64,000 bases of DNA from Oscheius dolichura. Its lineage: Eukaryota; Nematoda; Chromadorea; Rhabditida; Rhabditidae. This document shows positions 31,160 through 42,009 of this stretch, piece after piece; position 1 is the first letter of the stretch; every line of letters starts with the position of its first letter. Under the pieces are notes generated by a model. The model saw only the letters and a list, made by a program, of their open reading frames with translations, ran no database searches and was not told the origin of the DNA. The DNA lies in assembly GCA_932521035.1 (NCBI GenBank), contig OW051497.1, positions 1,550,001 through 1,614,000 of the forward strand. The letters run 5' to 3'. The position numbers and the translations under genes are program-made.

Positions 31160-33999
31160 CTTTCGGTATCAGCGCCACGTAGTACGAGGTCACAGCATTG
31201 ACCCACATCAGCCACGAGTCAATCGGATCCGATTCCGGATTGTAGTGGGCCCGGTAGCGCTTGTACATTCCTTCGCCGAATTCAATCAAATTATCATTGT
31301 CATAATTGTGGCGCCAATTCCGATTCAACAGCACGCTCCACGTGGCCATTATCATATTTATCGAGATGAAATATTGAGGATTATCCGTGTGTATTATGCC
31401 CTTGTAGCGGTTGACGAGATAAATCAAATGGAACCAATTGACAAAGTTCCAATCTGAAATTTTTGAAATTAGGCTACAGTAACCCCGACTCACCCCAAAA
31501 CTGTCCACTCATCGGAGTAGGCAGGGGAATTACGGTCATTTCTATCCGGTCCATTTCGATCTCCTCCTTCTTCTGCTTATCTTTCAGTGTGACTTGAACC
31601 AGCTGGCTGACAACTTTGCTTCCCGTCTTCGGCGGCCTGGGCGGCAAGTCTTTCTTCTGTTTGCTTTCTTTCATTTCGGCTTTGTTGTAGTAGACAAGGC
31701 CGCATTTCCGAACAATCTGAAACTTCTAACTACAGTAATCCAGCAGGTTACGGTACCTCAATAGAGCGCTGTTCACTCTCCGGGTCGGTCAGTGTCCTCT
31801 GCTCCCAGTCGTCTCCAACGTGTAGAATGTGTAGAGTTCTCAGCTTCCGTGGATATTTTCCCCTCTTCGGCTTGACCGGGGTTCTTCTTTTCCGTCCCAG
31901 TTGCTCCTTCTTCTCGACTATCATCGTCTTCAGCTTGTCGTAGAAGCGGTCAAACGAGCCGGGCACCTTAAGGTCGAACGTGCACAGGTAGAAGGCCATC
32001 TTGTTGTAGGGATAGCGGGCAGCTGAAATTTCAGCATTCATTAGTCCAAAGGGTACGGTAGCAATTGCTCCAATAGTTTCCCCAACCCACCGAAATAATC
32101 CATCCTCTCGTCCGGTTGTTCGAGGAATCTCTGTCGCCAGATGATAAAATTATAGCGCATCAATCCGTTACAGATAATCTGATTGAGAATCGGCTTCATA
32201 TCCGTCTTCAAGAACGGCACACGCTCGTATATCAACGGGGCCAGCTCGTAGCCTGCAGTATTCCAAATTATACTCTACTAGATAAATTAAGTACCTCTGA
32301 ACTGTTTGAAATAGATATACATCAGATTGTGTTTCCTCTTTTCACGACGATGAAGACACCAGACGAGGCAGACAATACAAAGGAGGCTGGCCACCGCGGG
32401 GCAGCCGCCGAGCAGCGCCAACTCCCACAACCTCCAGCTGGCATCTGTTATTTTTGAAATTGGGAAACGGTCATCGTGGTAACAGGTTCCATTCTTCGAA
32501 GTTGTGCACTCCATTCCGGACGGGAGAAACAGGGACAAATCGGCGAGTTCCGTCTTATTTTCGAGGTAGACTATCGGCCGGCCGTCACTCCTCGCAATAA
32601 TTTCTTGGATGTGCGGCATTCTCAATGACGTCAGGCTCGGATTACTGGAAACGGTAAGAACCGGTGCTGAAAGTAGGAGGATACAGTAAGATTATAATAA
32701 AGAGGTGCTCACTATCGATGCTGCCAATACTCCGAAGTTGGGGAAATTCCAGTTCGACCTCCCTTCTGGAAAGAAATGATTAGGGGTAGTTTTGGATCAA
32801 AAGGGTGTGAAAAAAGAGGTCGGTGAGGCTCTCCAAGAAACATCCAACCGGTGCATTGTACAGGCTACCGTCATACCTTATTGTTGGCCGTAGTGTGGTG
32901 GCTCCTCTTCAGCAAAAAGTCCAGGTCCCAAAGATCGGTTCCCTCCACATTGAGGCAGCCGTGAAGTTCCTTGACTTGGACCAGGCTGGCATTTGACCTG
33001 CCCCAATTTCTGCCTCTCAGCCTCAGGTTGCCGTGGATTACTGTACACAGGGCCATCTCTTCGAAGCTGGTAACAGCGGAGCTCTTGTTCAGGACACAAT
33101 GGACATTTGACTGGTAGTCAAAGGGAATGGAAAAGGGAAGCGTCTTCATCTTCTCGAACGGCAGACTGTCCTTCATTTCCAATTTCTTCTTCACATTGAT
33201 ATCCGGTTGTCGTTGATATACAGCTCGTCTATGCTGATCAAATTCCCCAGATTAATCTTTGTCAGCTTCGTATTGCCAGTAATCGTTAGCTTTTCAATGT
33301 TTCGCAATTGCGGCAGATCAATTTCTTTCAGCATGGTACCAGACACAATTTTTATCTCTATAAATGGGAACATAACTTTTCAAACAGATCAACATACCAT
33401 AAGCATCTGTTAAATTAGGCAATGAGATTGTTCTCGACAGAATACCGGTCAAGCAGTCCAGTGGCTGATATGAGGTTCTCACGCTTCATGTCCATACCGG
33501 CGCTATTAAACCAGCTGGCAATGTTAGCAGCCACCTCTACTGTACGGCACATGTAGTATTTCTCATCAAGTTCAGTCTGGGATGCGCAGTTTAGGACTGA
33601 AAATGTTTCGAAATTACAAAAAGAAGATCCAAACTTACAGCAGGATTCATACTGTTGAATTTTCACCGCCGACGGGTTGGCGAAATATTCCTGCATCCGT
33701 TCAACTTCATATCCGCATAAATTCTTATTGTTGATGATCTTTGACGTTGTGCCATTTACACATTTCTCTGTTCCTTGCGGCCTTGAGCCGTTTCGCACGT
33801 CATATTTGTTCAGTAGTTGGAAGCCTGTCATGTCCACGTTTTCAAGGTACAGACAAGCAGGTTCATAGTCAAATTGAATCGGGTGACCTAGTTTGCCTCC
33901 GTTCATCATGAAATCACCGCTGATAGAGTTGCATGGAGACAAATCATTAAGTATACCATCCATATATGCATCAGTGTAGAATGGGTGTTGAAGTAGGCA
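31160..33999 (-). pseudogene. Left-arm L-domain gene L3, truncated at its 3' end
   Basis: Minus-strand copy of the right-arm gene at 43777-47486. It keeps the ectodomain exons, the membrane helix (CPAVASLLCIVCLVWCLHRR) and most of the cytoplasmic region, but stops at YYVALIPKA, where the arm ends at 31160. The last 190 codons present in the right arm are missing, and translation would run into unrelated sequence. Its helix is the more regular version; the right-arm helix carries compensating indels. Confidence 0.75.
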
Positions 34000-34504
34000 G
34001 TCTAGAAGTCAAAAATTAGTGAGTAAATGGGCTCATGAACAAAGGACCCCCGCGCCTCGTTTTGGGTGTAAACTGGGGCTTGGGTCTGTAATTCAATTAT
34101 TTCATGGCCACTTTCGCAGTTTTTCAACGTGAATCTAGTAGACCAAGTTTCAATTCGAACCGCTCAACAGAAAAGTCGGAAGACTGTAACTGAAGTAAAA
34201 TTACGCAACCCGAACTTCATTTCGGCCAAATCAATATATGTGGTGATCCAAACTTTTCTATCGAGCGATTTCGGCTAAAGTTTAGTTTACCAGATTAGCC
34301 TTGAAAAACTGTCCGAGCTGGTGTTTGAATCGCCAAAATTGGCCTAGCAATGACCGATCTACAGCGGCAAACGCCCGCTCACGCCCAAAACGGGAGCGCC
34401 CCCTTTGTAATTTAACCCATTTTCGCTTTTCGATCAAAAAATTGGCCGAAAGAATCAAGAAAAGGCGCTAGGAGCCGCTGTTACTTCAAATTTGAAGTGA
34501 TCTC

Positions 34505-36510
34505 CCCACTAGGAGCTCGAAATTCGAAATGGTACGGACTAACATCGACTTGACTTGACGAGGAGGGTCGCTCTGGCCGCGACTGTGGCTCCTCCGGCTG
34601 TGGCGGTGGTAGCGCTCGTCGCTGTGGCGGTGGTAGCACTCGTCGCTGTGGCGGTGGTAGCGCTCGTCGCTGTGGCTCTTGTGCCGGTGGCGGTCATCGC
34701 TGTGGTGGTCCTTGTGGTCCTTGATGACGTAAGTTTAATCATCGGTCACTGAAAATGGAAAGAGGATAATTGAAATGAAGAGAGAAAGAAAAAACGCGGC
34801 TTAAATTGATCGCAACCCGAAGAAAACTGTAATTTCCGGCCAAGAAAAGCGAAAAATGACGACTAAAACGTGTCGAACGGGTCAAAGTAGCGCGAAATGG
34901 TCTCCCCACTAGGAGCTCGAAATTCGAAATGGTACGGACTAACATCGACTTGACTTGACGAGGAGGGTCGCTCTGGCCGCGACTGTGGCTCCTCCGGCTG
35001 TGGCGGTGGTAGCGCTCGTCGCTGTGGCTCTTGTGCCGGTGGCGGTCATCGCTGTGGTGGTCCTTGTGGTCCTTGATGACGTAAGTTCGCTTCTTCTGGT
35101 AGTCGAGGGTCTCCTCGTGGCAGATCTCATAAGACACTGAAAGTGGAAAGAGGTTAATTGAAATGAAGAGAGAAAGAAAAAACGCGTGATCGCAACCCGA
35201 AGAAAACTGTAATTTCCGGCCAAGAAAAGCGAAAAATGACGACTAAAACGTGTCGAACGGGTCAAAGTAGCGCGAAATGGTCTCCCCACTAGGAGCTCGA
35301 AATTCGAAATGGTACGGACTAACATCGACTTGACTTGACGAGGAGGGTCGCTCTGGCCGCGACTGTGGCTCCTCCGGCTGTGGCTGTGGTAGCGCTCGTC
35401 GCTGTGGCGGTTGTAGCGCTCGTCGCTGTGGCGGTGGTAGCGCTCGTCGCTGTGGCTCTTGTGCCGGTGGCGGTCATCGCTGTGGTGGTCCTTGTGGTCC
35501 TTGATGACGTAAGTTCGCTTCTTCTGGTAGTCGAGGGTCTCCTCGTGGCAGATCTCATCGGTCACTGAAAATGGAAAGAGGATAATTGAAATGAAGAGAG
35601 AAAGAAAAAACGCGGCTTAAATTGATCGCAACCCGAAGAAAACTGTAATTTCCGGCCAAGAAAAGCGAAAAATGACGACTAAAACGTGTCGAACGGGTCA
35701 AAGTAGCGCGAAATGGTCTCCCCACTAGGAGCTCGAAATTCGAAATGGTACGGACTAACATCGACTTGACTTGACGAGGAGGGTCGCTCTGGCCGCGACT
35801 GTGGCTCCTCCGGCTGTGGCTGTGGTAGCGCTCGTCTCTGTGGCGGTTGTAGCGCTCGTCGCTGTGGCCCTTGTGCCGGTGGCGGTCATCGCTGTGGTGG
35901 TCCTTGTGGTCCTTGATGACGTAAGTTCGCTTCTTCTGGTAGTCGAGGGTCTCCTCGTGGCAGATCTCATCGGTCACTGAAAATGGAAAGAGGATAATTG
36001 AAATGAAGAGAGAAAGAAAAAACGCGGCTTAAATTGATCGCAACCCGAAGAAAACTGTAATTTCCGGCCAAGAAAAGCGAAAAATGACGACTAAAACGTG
36101 TCGAACGGGTCAAAGTAGCGCGAAATGGTCTCCCCACTAGGAGCTCGAAATTCGAAATGGTACGGACTAACATCGACTTGACTTGACGAGGAGGGTCGCT
36201 CTGGCCGCGACTGTGGCTCCTCCGGCTGTGGCGGTGGTAGCGCTCGTCGCTGTGGCTCTTGTGCCGGTGGCGGTCATCGCTGTGGTGGTCCTTGTGGTCC
36301 TTGATGACGTAAGTTCGCTTCTTCTGGTAGTCGAGGGTCTCCTCGTGGCAGATCTCATAAGACACTGAAAGTGGAAAGAGGTTAATTGAAATGAAGAGAG
36401 AAAGAAAAAACGCGTGATCGCAACCCGAAGAAAACTGTAATTTCCGGCCAAGAAAAGCGAAAAATGACGACTAAAACGTGTCGAACGGGTCAAAGTAGCG
36501 CGAAATGGAT
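34505..36510 (-). pseudogene. Array of five amplified Tra2 RS exons, left arm
   Basis: Five tandem units of about 380-435 bp on the minus strand. RS-exon cores end near 34546, 34946, 35326, 35762 and 36174. Each has a TTTTCAG or TTTCAG acceptor, the exon body VIKDHKDHHSDDRHRHKSH, one to three SDERYHRH-type octapeptides, the conserved exon end SDPPRQVKSM, a GTTAGT donor and the spacer derived from the direct repeats at 19041/19524. The unit nearest the L3 gene lacks the EICHEETLDYQKKR part. No start codon and no RRM exon is linked, so the array is probably non-coding or a pseudogene, although every splice site is intact. Confidence 0.85.
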
Positions 36511-36514
36511 ACAT

Positions 36515-36830
36515 GTCGTTGAAGCGCGCATAACTTTTGATTCAAGCAGTCAAAATAAAAACTGCGGCGCCGACGCGTTTACATCATTAAACATACCGAT
36601 CTTCCTGTATTGCCTCGGGAGGGAGCTGGAACGAGCTCTTGCCAGAGACGAGCGTGGGCAGAAGAAGAGAAGACGACTTCTACGACCAGAAAGAGTAGAT
36701 AGAATGAACCGTGGAGACGACCGGAAAAGCGAAAAAATCTGTCGAGACGACGGGATTCTGACCGTTATTTACAGTCGAAGCGGTGGCAGCCTCATTTGCA
36801 TGACAAAAGACAAGAGTTGACAGAAATTAA
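36515..36830 (-). pseudogene. Damaged Tra2 promoter and exon 1, left arm
   Basis: Minus-strand copy of about 18490-18850: ATGCAAATGAGGCTGCC, CGTCTCGACAGATTTTTTCG, then LARARSSS-like exon-1 DNA. A deletion has removed the segment with the start codon (GACGAAAGATGCACTCCC) and changed the exon end to GGAAGATCG. A donor GTATGT remains. Confidence 0.8.
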
Positions 36831-36968
36831 ACGAGTGGATTGAGCAGCATCGGATTCCCCGTGATCTCTAGATATTGTTAGTAGTAGAAATTATAAAAAA
36901 ATGTAAAAACACGATCGAAAAAGAGAACAAATAAGATGAAGTATCATCAAAATCAAAGAAATTTCTAG

Positions 36969-37217
36969 AAGTCGGCGAATCTCGTCCTGGTTCCATTCGG
37001 GACCGTACTCAAACTATCGACTGACTCAAATTATTGGAGCTGGTGGCTATGGACAGATTTTCAAGGCCAACTGGGAGGAGAAGAAGATTCAGGTGGCTGT
37101 CAAAGTGATGACAAAGAAGCAAGAACCAGAGCGGATGATATTGGAACAGCGGATTCACAAACTTCTGCAGAATAAGAAGAATTTCCCATATCTTTTTGAC
37201 AGTGGCAAAGCGAAAAG
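36969..37217 (+). pseudogene. Orphan protein-kinase exon, left arm
   Basis: One open exon between an ATTTCTAG acceptor and a GTGAAA donor. It encodes a kinase N-lobe: LTQIIGAGGYGQIFKANWEE (glycine loop), VAVKVM (the ATP-anchoring Lys) and EQRIHKLLQNKKNFPYLFDS. The pattern is closest to the CK1/tau-tubulin-kinase group, which is greatly expanded in nematodes. The catalytic loop (HRD) and DFG exons are absent nearby, so this is a fragment carried along in the duplicated segment. Confidence 0.75.
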
Positions 37218-37425
37218 GTGAAAGGATTTGACGGGCCAAGGACCGGCCAGTTTTCAGGTTAGAAGCTGTTAGAAGCCGTTGGACAGGCGGAGAAGGAGCT
37301 TCGTAGTCAAATACCGTATACCCAGGGCTCTATTGAACTGTTCTTCTGGCTAAAGTTTTTGACGACGCCTTGCTAGTGCCCGCCCTTATTATTTTCCTGC
37401 CCCTTTCAACGTTTTAGTTAGAAAT

Positions 37426-37431
37426 TTTATT
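37426..37431 (-). terminator. Polyadenylation signal of the PH-like gene
   Basis: AATAAA on the minus strand about 85 bases after the TAG/ATG end of the PH-like acidic gene. The same signal is present in both right-side copies (about 40850 and 41092). Confidence 0.6.
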
Positions 37432-37515
37432 GTGATACATAAAATATAGCCAAATATATAATACACACATTCACATTGTATTGAGATAAAAAGTGGCTAA
37501 ATGAAATTTGGACTT

Positions 37516-38417
37516 CTACATGGTGTTGTGGTTAACCGAAGACTGGCCAGACGACTCCAAGATGGCGTCCTTCTCCTCTTCCTCCTCGTCCTCGGAGATC
37601 GTCTCCAGCTCGGTGTGATGGCCAGAAACGCTCTTCGACTGGCTCTCCTCCTCCCTGTCGGTCTCCTCGGCCTCCTCCTCGGTTCCAGTCGTCTCCAGCT
37701 CGTCCTCCTGCTCCTTCTCCTCCTCCGTGTCCGTCCCATCCAGCGTAAAGAGTACCGTCTCCTCAATATCGCAGGGAACAAACTGGCCGAGGGCTTGGAT
37801 CCATTGGGAGACATTCTCTGCGGTGATGATAATCTTGCCATATTCCACGAGCAGACAGATGCCGACATGGATCAGCTCGAACCATTTGCTCGACCTCTCG
37901 GAGAACGGCATCCCAGTCAACGAGACGGACTTCACCTGGCGCAGGTTGATTATATATCCACGGGAATCCGACTCGTAGAGAGACTTATAGATCAGGAGAA
38001 AGCCCTCCTTCGTGATTGTCGCCACATCTTCTACTTCCGAAAACGGCTCGTCGAGTTCCTGAACCGAAATTATCATAAAGATTACTGTAAGAGGGTCCCA
38101 AAAAGGCCTGTTTTATCGTATAAAAGCCATAGTATTGGAGACCCGAGTTACTGTAATACATCTTTAGCTCCCAAATTGAAATCCGAGGTTTTTGAATCGC
38201 CAAAATTTTTTTAAGATAAATATGACTAAAAATTCACCTCCAGGATGAAGAACCCGGCAAAAACTTCTCCAGACATAGCAATTTCGTCGTCGGCCAGTTT
38301 CCATTCCTTTTTAGAGGGAAATTTGACGGTTCTCGTGAGCGTGTGACTCGTCTTGATGATTTTCTCCTCCATTTGTCCGTCGTTGTCGACCATTTTGACG
38401 AAAGTTTCTTCGGCCAT
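37516..38417 (-). CDS. PH-like domain protein with acidic tail
   Basis: Minus strand, exon 38417-38238 and exon 38058-37516, phase 0, about 240 residues. The region from FPSKKEWKLADDEIAMSG through GFLLIYKSLYESDSRGYIIN to ITAENVSQWIQALGQF has the alternating strands and closing tryptophan helix of a pleckstrin-homology fold. The last 80 residues are acidic (TDTEEEKEQEDELETT, SEDEEEEEKDAILES). PH domains bind phosphoinositides or proteins at membranes; which applies here is unknown. Its 3' end is inside the inverted repeat, and a partial copy lies at 40935-41061. An upstream exon may be missing. Confidence 0.6.
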
Positions 38418-38620
38418 CGCGATGACGAAAGTAGACCGCCTTCCGATGGAGAGAACGGACAAAGAATGACTCTTTTCCTGGTTCAGCTCCGGTCGAAACT
38501 GGGGATAGCGGTTCTAACTTGAAAATTGACACGAATATTTTTTTTTATTTTTGACAAGAGTAGACAATTTTGGAGATGGTCTAACTTTGGCGGCTCTTCG
38601 ATAACATTTATAACTCATTT

Positions 38621-39272
38621 ATGGAGATCCAGAGAGCAAAATCTATTCTTGTGCTCTTTCTCCTATTCGGAGCAGTTAGCAGCACCTACTACTTGGGGCC
38701 GATTTTGGGTACTATTTCCTACTTTCCTTTGAATAATCTCTAATTATTATTCTAGCTTACGATTTAATATTTAAAATAATTGGAGAACTATTGCGGATCA
38801 GAAGGTTACAGTGGAAGGCGGATTCAATCTAGGCTTCGCAACCAAGGATGCTCTCCGAAATGTTATCGAAATCAAATATTAGTCAGTTTTATTCATTTCT
38901 CACCAAAGATTTAACTTTCAGGATAGGGGTCCATTGTTGGAGAATATTATCCATAATGGGATTGTCCGGTCCTCCGCCTGAAATGTTACCACAAAGAGGA
39001 CTCGATAGAATACTACGTGAGTCAGAATCAGTTCCTTTTCAATTTCCCTTCAGATGGGCGTATTCCAATCAAGAAGACACTACGACAAAACGCGCATATG
39101 TATACCACCAACCAATATGGTATGGAAAGGTCAATAACGTTCGGCTCCTTCCCCACCCGCCCCGAGTTCAGAAATCGGAAACGCTGGCTATGATGATGTT
39201 GCATACCTTGGAACTTACCTGGCTGGTTGAGAAAGTGGTGGATAAAAGTTTGGAAAATGCTGGTCGCCGGTG
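38621..39272 (+). CDS. Possible secreted protein in the palindrome spacer
   Basis: ATG 38621 opens a signal peptide, MEIQRAKSILVLFLLFGAVS, ending at a GTACTA donor near 38708. Possible later exons lie at about 38757 (AYDLIFKIIGELLRIRR), 38923-39017 (GLSGPPPEMLPQRGLDRI) and 39054-39127. Phases could not all be reconciled and no family is recognised. The gene lies in the unique DNA between the two arms. Confidence 0.3.
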
Positions 39273-40814
39273 ACCTCTGTAATCGTCCGACTGATGTCTC
39301 TTCCCAAAAACGTGGTTCTTCTTGTTCATATTCATTCTCAAGCAAAAATGTAAGGACCCCCTTTTCGTTTATTAATCACGTGGTTAACAGGGCTCTTGCA
39401 ACTACTAACAGCAAAAATGGAAAAACTATGAGCTCATATTCAAGCGCAACGAAACTTTCAATCTTCCCGCCAATTGGGCCATTTAAAAGAATACGGACTG
39501 CTTTACTTTGAAGAACTAACTTCTCAAATTTGGACGACCGATAATTGACACTGCGGTTCCGGGCAGAAGACGGCCGACTGGCGCATCAGCATGGCGATAA
39601 CCGGAAGGGACAAGAACATCAATTCATGCTGCTTCTTCAATGACAAAGAGTGCTCGAGCTGACCGAACTGAAAGTTTGAAAAACTGAGTGATCCGGGCAT
39701 TGTATCCTTTCTTCAATTCGAAGCAGTTAGAAGAAACAACGAACTCTTCTTCTGGAAAATAATCGCTGAAGTAGAAGACGAAAAGATGGAGCTGAATCGA
39801 CACGATTCTTTTCTTTCATCAACGCTGAGTTCGATAAAAAATTCCTTGCTGTCCTTCTTAAATCAGAAAATATCGAGACACACGCGATTATAACCCAGTG
39901 GAACCCCTCATTATCAAATTGGACGTAGTGAGTTTCTTTACATTCTACCTGTTTAGCCAGCTCTAATTTAGATTTCTGTTCTGTTTATAAGGAAACTCCG
40001 TTAAATTCACAATATATCAGATTCAAAACAGCGGCAAGCGGAGGAATGGAGCAACAATGAAGAAGAGCGGATCACATTATTGCACATGGTAAACCGAGAA
40101 TAATAAATAGAGACTAAAATGGGATGTGTTCAGACTCCGCAACGACAACTATATTCGGATCCAGTGGTTAGACTCACTATCCAGCTGCTCGATTGGTATA
40201 TAAAGAGCGGGACGGTAATCCAAGAGCAAATCATCAACTTTATCTAATTCCTCCAAAAAGACAAACAGTATTACGACAATGACAAAGGTCTGGAGCAGAT
40301 TTGTATTAAAAATTGTAGTTAAAGATGAGAAGTGGGTATTATACGACAATTCTGCGGAAGACTTGAGTGCATTAGAGGTGATCAAATGAACGTGGCATAT
40401 GAGCAAGTGATGAAGACTCCATTTGGGAACAAAGGTAGGCAAAACTGTTGCTATATTAACCCTGAAATTATAGATGAAGTTAGGTTTTCATTCGGATAAA
40501 CTGGACCGGCATTTGGACCGGATAATCTGGACCGACATTCGCGGACATTCGATCCCTTGAAGATAAACTTAGAAGAGCATGCCAGAATCGCTGCACTACC
40601 CAGCCAGTCTTCTGCTTACTCCACACAAATCTTGACGATAACAAAGATATATTCAAACATGCCAATTTTGTGTAATGCATATGATTCGTTTTCTTCAATA
40701 TTTCGGGATTTTAGTTGAAATTATCAGTCCTGTACTGTTTCTGACGAACTTTAGGCAGCAGTTCATACTCTGAAACCTTTACTGTGGAGTGTCATGTTTT
40801 GTCCTCTTTGTGTT
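39273..40814. other. Unique spacer DNA, no gene seen
   Basis: Short open frames on both strands without motifs. The stretch lies between the arms and looks like old, decayed coding DNA in places (for example around 39560-39670), but nothing can be named. Confidence 0.35.
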
Positions 40815-40930
40815 TAGTGTGTGTATTTGGCTATATTATATGTATCTCAATAAAATTTCTTACTAAAACGTTGAAAGGGGCAGGGAAATAATAAGGGCGG
40901 GCACTAGCAAGGCGTCGTCAAAAACTTTAG
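40815..40930 (+). repeat. Extra tandem copy of the PH-gene 3' flank
   Basis: GGCTATATTATATGTATCTC, AATAAAATTTCTTACTAAAA and GGGCGGGCACTAGCAAGGCG repeat the 3' UTR and flank seen at 41085-41180 and, reversed, at 37366-37470. It matches the left side further (the ATATAGCCAAATA box) than the neighbouring copy does. Confidence 0.75.
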
Positions 40931-40934
40931 AGAC

Positions 40935-41061
40935 GACCCTTTCCAGCGTTTCTGGCCATCACACCGAGCTGGAGACGATCTCCGAGGACGTGGAGGAAGA
41001 GGAGAAGGACGCCATCATGGAGTCGTCTGGCCAGTCATCGGAAACCCACAACACCATGTAG
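40935..41061 (+). pseudogene. 3' fragment of the PH-like gene
   Basis: Encodes VSGHHTELETISEDVEEEEK, then DAIMESSGQSS and THNTM before TAG, matching the end of the minus-strand gene at 37516-37640 with a few changes. The upstream part is cut off at 40930. Confidence 0.8.
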
Positions 41062-41308
41062 AAGTCAAAACTTCATTTATATTGTATGCATCACAATAAA
41101 ATTTCTAACTAAAACGTTGAAAGGGGCAGGAAAATAATAAGGGCGGGCACTAGCAAGGCGTCGTCAAAAACTTTAGCCAGAAGAACAGTTCAATAGAGCC
41201 CTGGGTATACGGTATTTGACTACGAAGCTCCTTCTCCGCCTGTCCAACGGCTTCTAACAGCTTCTAACCTGAAAACTGGCCGGTCCTTGGCCCGTCAAAT
41301 CCTTTCAC

Positions 41309-41557
41309 CTTTTCGCTTTGCCACTGTCAAAAAGATATGGGAAATTCTTCTTATTCTGCAGAAGTTTGTGAATCCGCTGTTCCAATATCATCCGCTCTGG
41401 TTCTTGCTTCTTTGTCATCACTTTGACAGCCACCTGAATCTTCTTCTCCTCCCAGTTGGCCTTGAAAATCTGTCCATAGCCACCAGCTCCAATAATTTGA
41501 GTCAGTCGATAGTTTGAGTACGGTCCCGAATGGAACCAGGACGAGATTCGCCGACTT
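41309..41557 (-). pseudogene. Orphan protein-kinase exon, right arm
   Basis: Mirror copy of 36969-37217, with the same glycine loop and VAVKV lysine, acceptor and donor. The opposite-strand 76-codon frame is identical in both arms, so this exon shows no change between them. Confidence 0.75.
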
Positions 41558-41689
41558 CTAGAAATTTCTTTGATTTTGATGATACTTCATCTTATTTGTT
41601 CTCTTTTTCGATCGTGTTTTTACATTTTTTTATAATTTCTACTACTAACAATATCTAGAGATCACGGGGAATCCGATGCTGCTCAATCC

Positions 41690-42005
41690 ACTCGTTTAAT
41701 TTCTGTCAACTCTTGTCTTTTGTCATGCAAATGAGGCTGCCACCGCTTCGACTGTAAATAACGGTCAGAATCCCGTCGTCTCGACAGATTTTTTCGCTTT
41801 TCCGGTCGTCTCCACGGTTCATTCTATCTACTCTTTCTGGTCGTAGAAGTCGTCTTCTCTTCTTCTGCCCACGCTCGTCTCTGGCAAGAGCTCGTTCCAG
41901 CTCCCTCCCGAGGCAATACAGGAAGATCGGTATGTTTAATGATGTAAACGCGTCGGCGCCGCAGTTTTTATTTTGACTGCTTGAATCAAAAGTTATGCGC
42001 GCTTC
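41690..42005 (+). pseudogene. Damaged Tra2 promoter and exon 1, right arm
   Basis: Plus-strand copy of about 18485-18850 with the same start-codon deletion as the left arm. It still contains the ATGCAAAT box, pyrimidine-rich 5' UTR and a GTATGT donor. It points toward the RS exons and the L3 gene. Confidence 0.8.
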
Positions 42006-42009
42006 AACG

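Larger units (their letters stand above)
31160..37640. repeat. Left arm of large inverted repeat
   Basis: This arm matches 40930-46917 in reverse complement over nearly its whole length. The 182-codon frame at 33415-33963 is identical to 43815-44363 in the other arm, and most flanking non-coding DNA looks near-identical. Length differences come from the number of RS-exon units and from an insertion near 37440-37500. The outer edge is sharp, at GGTGACTT|CGGCTTTCGG. Confidence 0.92.

Noticed and set aside
34555..36368. Ala/Val-rich plus-strand frames repeated in the arrays (and mirrored at 42166-43223)
   Set aside because: They are antisense shadows of the RS exons; the GCC/GTC-rich complement of Arg/Ser codons opens them.
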